In this document: positions 57,401 through 64,000 of the stretch, one piece after another
Layout of the letters: the number at the start of each line of letters is the position of its first letter
Position numbering within the stretch: position 1 is the stretch's first letter
Assembly: GCF_030463565.1 (NCBI RefSeq)
Contig: NC_134660.1
Coordinates: forward strand, 2,679,501-2,743,500
Reading direction: 5' to 3'
Length of the DNA stretch: 64,000 bases
DNA from: Pelecanus crispus
Taxonomy: Eukaryota; Chordata; Aves; Pelecaniformes; Pelecanidae
Translations under genes and position numbers: made by a program
Notes under the pieces: model-generated
Databases searched by the model: none
What the model was told of the DNA's origin: nothing
What the model saw: only the letters and a program-made list of their open reading frames with translations

Positions 57401-60400
57401 CGGCTGCTCTCCCCCTTCCCTCTTCCCATCCTGCACAAGTCTCGTTAAAGAAATAAATTCCAAGGCAGTTTCTGTGCCCGTGCCCTGCTGTGTGTTTCTT
57501 CCTGCTCTTCCATTCATGCTCAGGGCAGTAGGGCATCTCCTAGCCCCTTTGCTTGCCATTATTGATAAGGTAACACATCTGACGGAGCACCACTTGCTCC
57601 AAGACCTTCAGTGAAACCTCACAGCCAGGGCAAGGGGATGCCCGGCTCCCAGGTGCCCGATGCACATCAGTCACTGGGTTCCTTGAAAAAGACCATAATT
57701 TCTGGCTGAGCTAGAAGATGCCTTTTAGCAAGAGACACTCAGACTTGATTTAAGGGCTTGCAGCGATGGCGAATTCATCACCTCCCCAGGGAAGCTGTTC
57801 CAGTGGTTAATCGCCTCCACTGCTAGAAGCGTGCGCCTCCTTTCTAGTCTGAACGTGCCCAGCTTTGTTTTCAGCTCCTGGTTCTTGCCCTGCCATGGAG
57901 TTTAGGAAAGCTCCCCTTCTTAAGGGTGTTTCTTGGAGAGAGAAAACCCTTTTTGCTGCAGCAATGAAAACCTGCTCTTAGCAGCCCTGAGCTCCCTGGC
58001 AGTTGATGTTATGTGCCCCGTTCCTGCCCTGGGACCCGCCGGTGAGGGCAGCTGGCCGGGGCAGAGCAGCCGACTCCAGACTGCCGAGCACTGCAGACCC
58101 TGTTTACTGCAAGGAACAACCAGACCTCTGGGGCATAAAGCTTGACAGGCGGGAAAAGCACAAGTCTGTACAAAAGTTACTCTCTGAGCCCCTTCTCTAT
58201 GCCAATCCCAGCGCGGGACTGGGTCGGCACGGCCAGCGGAGAGCCGCCGAGGAGGCGCCGGGGAAGCCAGAAGGGCTGGTCCCCAGCGGGGACGCAGCTG
58301 GACCGTGCACAGGGAAGGAGCCAGAACCGCAGCCTCCCCCCTCCACACCCTTGCTGCCACTGGCAGCCAGCAGCCTCCAAAGCCCATCCTCGGAAAGGCT
58401 CCGGAGCCACGTGGTTCTGGTATCAGTGTGCAAACCCTTACAGCAAGCTCTTGGCCAGATGCTTTTTGTCAATGTCTCCCTCAAAAGAGAAAAAGAAATG
58501 AGGTTTTTAATTGTCCTTTAAAGAAATAACTGAAAAGCATCTGCACCCTGAGCTAACGAGGCCCTTTGCCTCCTACTTTTCTGCCTTTGCTCCTGCTTAT
58601 CAGGTGTGGCTAAACCTCAAATATTTGCTCAAGACCTTGGCAAGTTCTTCAGCATCAAGGAGTGGCAAAAGTGCCACAAACACGGAGCCCAGCTGTCACG
58701 CAAGCTGAGAGACTCTCCTCTTCTCCAAGAAGCAGCAAGTACCAGAGGGAGTTAGTCACTGTCATGAACGTGTCTCCGATTGCTACAGCATCTATTACAT
58801 TAAAAGCCCTCCTCATGGCTTCCACTAGACATGAACAGGCCCCTCTCGTGGACTCTGGGCACCATCAGTCTCCTGCCAGCCTGCACATCAACAGACCATG
58901 CTTGCAGGGAACCCACACCTTGGGCAGAAAGGTGGGACGTGGAAATTATTCCGAAAGCGCAAGGGGGCCCTGTGCAGCCCTTCCCTGCGTGGCCAGGGGA
59001 GGAAAGGGAGGCAGGAGCCTAACGGGAGCGTTTCCACGGGGCCAGCTGGCGTGAGACGGGAGCAGCGGTGCCTGCAGAGGTTGCATGGCTACAGGAGGAG
59101 GTGGGTGAACAGGGATGCTGTGCAGCAGTAGGAAGTTTGCGTAAAAAATAAGAGCTGTTAAAAGAAAATGAAAGCTGAAGTGAGGCTTTTCCCACTGAAT
59201 TCAGGGCCAGATTTCCAGATGTTCAGTTCCACACTTGGAGCCAGATTTTCAAAACCACTAGCATGCTACCTGCTGAGCTGCTCGGGACTCCAGCCCTCGA
59301 GTGATGCCTGAATGCCTCCAAGCACTCGTCTGAGGAGCCAAGAGCTGAACTTGCACTTTGTCTTGGTACTTTATTTGCAAGGCCACCCCCTTCCCCCCCA
59401 GTGGGAAGCAGGGACGCTGTCCGCTCCAGAATCGCCCAAGCCCCGCAGCGTGCTCGCGCCGCTCCGACCCCTGCGCTCCCTGACTCTGCCTTTGCTGCTT
59501 CCCCGTTGGAGCACCGGGACCCTCGCACCCGGCAGGGCTGCAGTTCAGTGCACTTGCAGACACGCACCGCGTCCTCCTCCAACCCCGCGTTCCTCATGCA
59601 GACGTTTGCATGGGGGCTCCAGGGAGAACAGAATTTTTTTCATGCCTTTAACATCCTCTCATTTGACCTTCCTCTTGAAAGAGGCCTAGGGACAGATTTT
59701 CAAGGTATTTCCGTGACTGAAGACACAGATAAGCAATAAGGCTTTTCAGAAGCAGTGAGACTGTATCTTTAGGCACCTAAACACATCACAGATCTGTCCT
59801 CTGGTGCACCAGACTGCTTGCAGCGGCGTGCAACACGCCGTCTGCTTGTGTTTCCCTGCGCAGAGTGTGTTGAGCAGCTAACACGCTGCAAAACAGCCAC
59901 AGGCAAAGAGTGCTTGGATCAGAAGCAGCACACACAGCACAGCTTTGGATTGCAGGGATGACAGAGAAGTGTTGCAAAAGGGTTCACGTAAGGCACCCAG
60001 GCATGAGAGCAGAAAGAGGGGGTTGGTATGTGCTGCTGATGTTCTGCCTTGTGTATGCCAGGTATGCTGCTGGAGGAGCACACAAGCCCTGAAAAAAAAA
60101 TTTCCCTGGCAAAATGATTGGGAACATTTAACTGGGATGGTTGTGTAACGATCGGTACCTTAGCCCAAGGCTTTGGAAATCTGGCTGCAAATCCTTGTGC
60201 TTCCACAGGTCAAGCATGACCCTGGGAAAGGCTCTACTGCCCTTTGGTAGAGGGTGCTGCGAGGGTGAGCACGCTCCAGACATCGCATCCAGAGGTCAGC
60301 GCCTGTCCCTAGTCATTGATGGCAATAACTTGGATTAGGCATTTTCTGAGAGCTACAAGTCCCATTTCTAATGAGAAATGTTTTCTCCAAACACAGGGAA

Positions 60401-61321
60401 ACAAACATCAGGTTGAATTAAGGCTGTTCTCCCTGTTTTCTTTTGGATCCTGTTGAGCCAGCTGGACGCGAGACATTTCAAAAGTGGTCAGGCTGGGGCC
60501 ACCTAAGCAGGCGAGTTAGGCAGAGAGCCTGGATACACAATCTGTCCTGCTGCTCCTTTATATGAAGCCCTGATGTCAGTAGCCAGTATCCCACACTGAT
60601 CCCCCTGGGGACGGTGGGGGATGTCACCGGTGCCCATTGCCAGCCCTTCGCAGGAGCACAGGACCTCATCCTGCCCACAGCAGAGGGGCTGAGGCTGGTG
60701 GGTGGCCAGCCTCTCTGCCCTGCACTTTCACTCTGCCTCTTGCAAGTGGTTTTCACTAGGTCTGGGCTGCGCTGGCTCCACCGCACGACCAGCACCTTTT
60801 GCCTCACCTATTGCCTCCGGATCTTGCTTCCTGGTGGCAGCGGCGTCACCCTGAGAAGCAGGTTGGACCGCATCCTTCACCGGCTTGCACGTGAGCGGCT
60901 GAAAGGTCGGATCGATTTCTAGGATCAGCTGGTTGAGACTCTCTATTGATATGTCCAAGGTAGGAGACACCAGGTGAGCCTCAGGATCCGTGCCAGTGTT
61001 CTCCTCCTCCTCCTTTAGCTGATAGGGGCCAGCGGGTCTCTCCAAAGAGGTATCCTGCTGCCCCTTCCCCTGGGCATGAGCAGCCACGTGCTCAAACACG
61101 GGGTGGGCTCCGTACAGCCCTCCGCCGGGAAGCAGGCGTGCATTGGCGTGCACCATCGCAGATGGGTCAGCCCAGCCCTCCGTTGAGTAGTAGGCGTACT
61201 TCATCGGCAGCGCGGAGCAGCCCGGGTACCCCACCGGGTGCAAGCTCTTGCTTTCCTCCTGCGAGGAAACACACACGGTCTGTCCAACACGCAAGACGTG
61301 GTTTTGTATGACCTGTGACAT
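49716..61321 (-). CDS. TNS4: Tensin 4 (cten), complete, 12 coding exons
   Basis: Focal-adhesion adaptor that binds integrin beta tails through its PTB domain and phosphotyrosine proteins through SH2, but lacks the actin-binding half of other tensins. Coding exons 5' to 3': 61321-60808, 56723-56279, 56074-55644, 54755-54669, 54107-53988, 53716-53624, 53253-53176, 52719-52648, 51448-51280, 50756-50688, 50422-50396, 49845-49716. The sum is 2,235 nt, 744 residues plus stop (human 715). The start MSQV and the early [19 protein letters not shown] match the human N-terminus; exon 2 begins DIKYIE as in human. The middle is Ser/Pro-rich and poorly conserved. SH2 covers about 474-590 and PTB about 613-740. 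The shorter C-terminus ends at LLPGP. Exons and phases are consistent throughout. It is convergent with IGFBP4. Confidence 0.95.
53176..54755 (-). other. TNS4: TNS4 SH2 domain exons
   Basis: Four exons (54755-54669, 54107-53988, 53716-53624, 53253-53176). Landmarks are [37 protein letters not shown] with phosphotyrosine-binding Arg508, [17 protein letters not shown], and ALPCKLSIP. All fit the tensin SH2 pattern. Confidence 0.93.
55040..55076. repeat. Second copy of the TTTACACCAGCTGAGG-type repeat
   Basis: GGTTTACACCAGCTGAGGGA followed by TCTGACCCA, within a TNS4 intron. It matches the right half of the palindrome at 48845-48935 with a few changes. Confidence 0.42.
57690..57930. repeat. Ancient CR1/L3-like LINE 3' fragment
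   Basis: GATGGCGAATTCATCACCTC, then GGGAAGCTGTTCCAGTGGTT and AATCGCCTCCACTGCTAGAA, then a CTTTCTAGTCTGAACGTG block. This succession is the one seen in amniote CR1/L3 3' regions (gap between conserved GTTCCAGTG-TTAAT-CCCTCACTG and the TCTGAATTTG block). It is strongly diverged, so orientation is left open. Confidence 0.6.
59690..59790. repeat. Possible old interspersed repeat (CAGATTTTCAA...TAGGCACCTAAA)
   Basis: ACAGATTTTCAAGGTATTT at 59693-59711 and TTTAGGCACCTAAACAC at about 59768-59784 resemble the ends of a short palindromic repeat common in reptile genomes. A related phrase CCAGATTTTCAAAACCACTA is at 59242-59261. Family not named. Confidence 0.35.
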
Positions 61322-64000
61322 GGCTTGGTTTTCTGATTTGATGCGTTAGAGTCCAGGGGAAACCTCCTCCTCGCCTCCCTTTCTTCACCAGGGACCTCAG
61401 ACCCCTTCTTCAATCCAGCGTCTCCAGCGGAAGAAGAATCTAAGGAATGCAGAGAGAGGAGCGGTTACACAGGCATGCCCAGGGCAGGAGCAGACTTCAG
61501 CGGAAAAGTCTATAAAAATGGGGATTTGGAATGCAAAGCAGGAATTCAGCTCATAAGAAAACAAGTCATCCTGTATTGCTTTTCCACCCCCCTCCAGCCT
61601 CTGCTCCCAGTGCCACAGTGCATTTGGGCAAGTGCAAGGAGGATTAATTTGCAACAGCTTTTTAGGATTCAAAGGCCTAAAAACTCCATTCTGTTTTATT
61701 TGCACAGTGCTTATTTTTTTTGGTTAAGAATGAAACGAAGTATCCGTCTAACAACTTTTGCATGGGATCCTGACCCTCAGAAGCCATCTGGAGAGGCAAT
61801 GGAGCCGTATTGCCAGAGCAATGTTCTGCAAGTGGGTGTACATTTAATCTGAGGGTTTATTTTGCTGGTACAACATGAGCCGAGCCCTGGGAGCCCATGT
61901 ATGTGGCTGCTTTCTCAGCCGAGGCGCTGCTCTAGGAATCTGATAGCTATTAAATTTTGAGTATTCTCTGGCTTCGCTTTAGATAGAAAGTATTTTTGAA
62001 TTCGCCATGAAAAAAACCCCATGGCAGAACGTAGGCTTCCCTTGGGGGGTTCTGGGCAAAAGGTCTCAGGACACCATTTGGAGGTGGGGAAGTCATCCAA
62101 CTGCATCGGGAACAAGTGGGGTCCCCCCAGCTGCTGCTCTCCCTCGTGCTCGTCTGCGCGCCAGCACGGTGGGAGCCACCATTCGCTGCCACCAAATGCA
62201 CCAGGAGAACTTCGCTGATTTGTCTCAGGATGAGGAAAATAAGCCTGTCCCCTCCATACCCTCTCTGCCAGCCAAAGCTCAATGTCTTGGTGCTTGGGGA
62301 CATAAAAGCCAAGCACATTCCCCATGCCTGCGCTGCGCGGGAACGTGCCCGACCTCTCTGGGCAGCACCGGTGGGGACCACGGGATGTCCGGAGAGTCGG
62401 AGCCAAAGGCTCACCGACAGGAATTGATCCTACAGCTCAGAGCTCCTTCCTCCGTACCCTGTGCAGGTCTGGTGTGTCATACAGACAAACAGCGGGCTAC
62501 GCTTATTAACACATTTGTCCTTTCCTGCATCAGTCATGACTGACTGACTTATTTACTCGCCTATCTCGGATTGATTAACTATGGAGTCACAGGATTAAGG
62601 AAGAGACACGTTGCTCTTGGGCAGCTGGTCCATAGCCCCCCCGCGGGTGAGGGCAGGAGCGCTGGGCTGGCGCGGTACGTCATGTCTGGTAAGCGGTGAC
62701 TAATTGCAGCTCTGGGTGTTGAGAGCTGTTACGGAGGTGGCTCAAAACAGGCCGGCTTTGCCCTCCATGAATTATATAACCTGGAGAAGCCTCTCCTCTT
62801 GCTGGAGAAAGAGACACCCAGAATAGCACAGGCTCACGAAGATTAGCGAATTAGAAGCAAAACATTGCTGCTGCCTGCGGCTGCTCACGGCGTACGGCAC
62901 TCGGCGCGGTTATGGGTCATGAGTCACACCAGCCAACGCTCTCAAAAGACCTAGGAGATGTTTTTAAGGACTGCAGAAATGAATAAATACTTTGAACCCA
63001 TTAAGCTTCCTCCCAGCCCAGACCCCATTGTGTCTCCTGAGCCTCTGATAGATTTTATTTACAGGACTGGCAGCCCGGTCCATAAGAAAGGCCCAGGAGA
63101 AAGGACGTGTCCTGCACCACGACCTGTGCTGCAGAAAAGAAAGCACCTCTGGCAGGCAGCTGTTGTGCCTTTAGTTGCAAATTAGACAGGCACATGGCAT
63201 CTCTGAACTGTAACGAACCGATTAACGCCACAGCCGGGAAAGACACGCAGCCCCGGCTGGACCTCCAGGCATTCCGGGCTCTGCTCTGCAAGGCAGGTCT
63301 GTCCCAGCCCCGACAGGAGACGGACAGAGTCTGGAGGAGGTTATCCCTACGGAGGGCCAGCTGTGAAGGGATCTGTCAGGAAATGGGTGGGAAGAGCTGG
63401 ACCTCAGGGTAGCTGCTCCCCAGGCTCGGGGGGCAGGCGGGCGAGATGCATGGGCTGCACGTGGTGGGGACCCACCTGCGAGCCCGCGAACCCGTCCCAG
63501 CCCGCCGTGCCACCGCCAGCATCTGTGCGTTGCTTTTCCTCGGCATTTCTGGACCCAAACCCCAAGGCGCAGAGGATGCAGAAGTGGGCTGGGACCCGGG
63601 TTCCCCTTCCCCTCTGGCCAGCCGGGCTGGCCGTGCCTGGCTGCTGCCCGCAGAGCTCCCGTTGCCTCTGATCCCGGTCACAGCGCGGCTCTGCCGTGCG
63701 GTCAGCCGGATCACAGGTGAGCGGTCTGCCCACTTCTGCTCTCCTGCCTTGGAGCACGTATGTGCCATGATGCCGCAGGCACCGCCATGAGAAGTGCAAC
63801 ATGGTACAAGGCTTGGAGGGAGCGTTTGTTAAATATAAAAAGAAGAGTCATTCCAGGTCAAAAACACAAGCTAGATGGGAGTGAAAATTCGATTCTCCCC
63901 TGGGGAGAAGAACTGCCTGGCTCCAGTCAGCGTCCGCAAGACAAGGCTGGTTTTAATTTAAGTAGGTACAGAAATAACGTGCAGTATGCATGAACCAGGA
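61322..64000. other. TNS4 5' flank and right edge, no gene recognised
   Basis: Should contain the noncoding first exon(s) and promoter of TNS4. A TATATAA element, which reads TTATATAA on the minus strand, lies at about 62773-62780. An AP-1 motif TGAGTCA is at 62920-62926. In human the next gene is CCR7; no seven-helix receptor exon is visible up to 64000. Confidence 0.45.
62770..62782 (-). promoter_or_regulatory. Candidate TATA element of TNS4
   Basis: GAATTATATAACC on the plus strand is close to symmetrical, so it could serve either strand. It is about 1.45 kb upstream of the TNS4 start codon, which would require a noncoding first exon. Assignment is tentative. Confidence 0.25.

Larger units (their letters stand above)
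56724..60807 (-). other. TNS4: Largest TNS4 intron (4.1 kb)
   Basis: Between the first and second coding exons. It contains two probable old interspersed repeats (57690-57930 and about 59690-59790). No exon was recognised; the ATA-G/GTGAGG donor and the acceptor before DIKYIE fix its ends. The other TNS4 introns above 300 bp (49846-50395, 50757-51279, 51449-52647, 52720-53175, 53254-53623, 54108-54668, 54756-55643) hold nothing else recognised. Confidence 0.6.

Noticed and set aside
62958-63185. 75-codon plus-strand open frame (MFLRTAEMNKYFEP...)
   Set aside because: No family resemblance, no splice context; taken as chance.
61322-64000. CCR7, expected next by human gene order
   Set aside because: No transmembrane-receptor coding sequence seen; it probably lies beyond the window.
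1-64000. CRISPR arrays, operons, ribosome binding sites, tRNA or rRNA genes
   Set aside because: The sequence is eukaryotic; tandem arrays lack spacers and no tRNA or rRNA signature was recognised by eye.

Overview
This window is vertebrate nuclear DNA. It is most likely avian, from a small GC-rich chromosome. The reasons are compact intron-rich genes with GT-AG splice sites, sharp GC islands, CR1-like retroelement remnants, and the gene order TOP2A - IGFBP4 - TNS4, which is the order of human 17q21.2 and (from memory) chicken chromosome 27. I rebuilt four protein-coding genes exon by exon. In each, splice phases close and the total coding length is a multiple of three.

Layout. (1) About 120-21,250, minus strand: TOP2A, DNA topoisomerase II alpha, 35 coding exons and 1,553 codons, with a promoter that has inverted CCAAT boxes and CHR-type TTTGAA motifs. 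(2) 21,320-21,975: a short-motif repeat arranged as a large imperfect inverted repeat between TOP2A and the next gene. (3) About 22,075-29,221, minus strand: a compact 23-exon gene for an 834-residue secreted collagen with a trimerization segment and an endostatin-like C-terminus, that is, a small multiplexin related to collagens XV and XVIII. I know of no such gene between TOP2A and IGFBP4 in human, and this is the most interesting object here. (4) About 31,380-31,660, minus strand: a weak ARF-family GTPase-like relic. (5) About 32,855-43,200, plus strand: IGFBP4, four coding exons and 259 residues, in a CpG island, with a 6.2-kb first intron and a long 3' UTR. (6) 46,560-48,130: two adjacent minisatellites (15-bp and 11-bp units) between convergent IGFBP4 and TNS4. 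(7) About 48,690-61,321, minus strand: TNS4 (tensin 4/cten), 12 coding exons and 744 residues, with SH2 and PTB domains. (8) 61,322-64,000: 5' flank of TNS4 with a possible TATA element and an AP-1 site, but no recognisable gene.

The genes do not form one pathway. TOP2A is a cell-cycle nuclear enzyme, IGFBP4 a secreted IGF-binding protein, TNS4 a focal-adhesion adaptor, and the multiplexin-like protein presumably belongs to extracellular matrix. Long open frames in the GC-rich middle are mostly shadows of exons or products of stop-free repeats.
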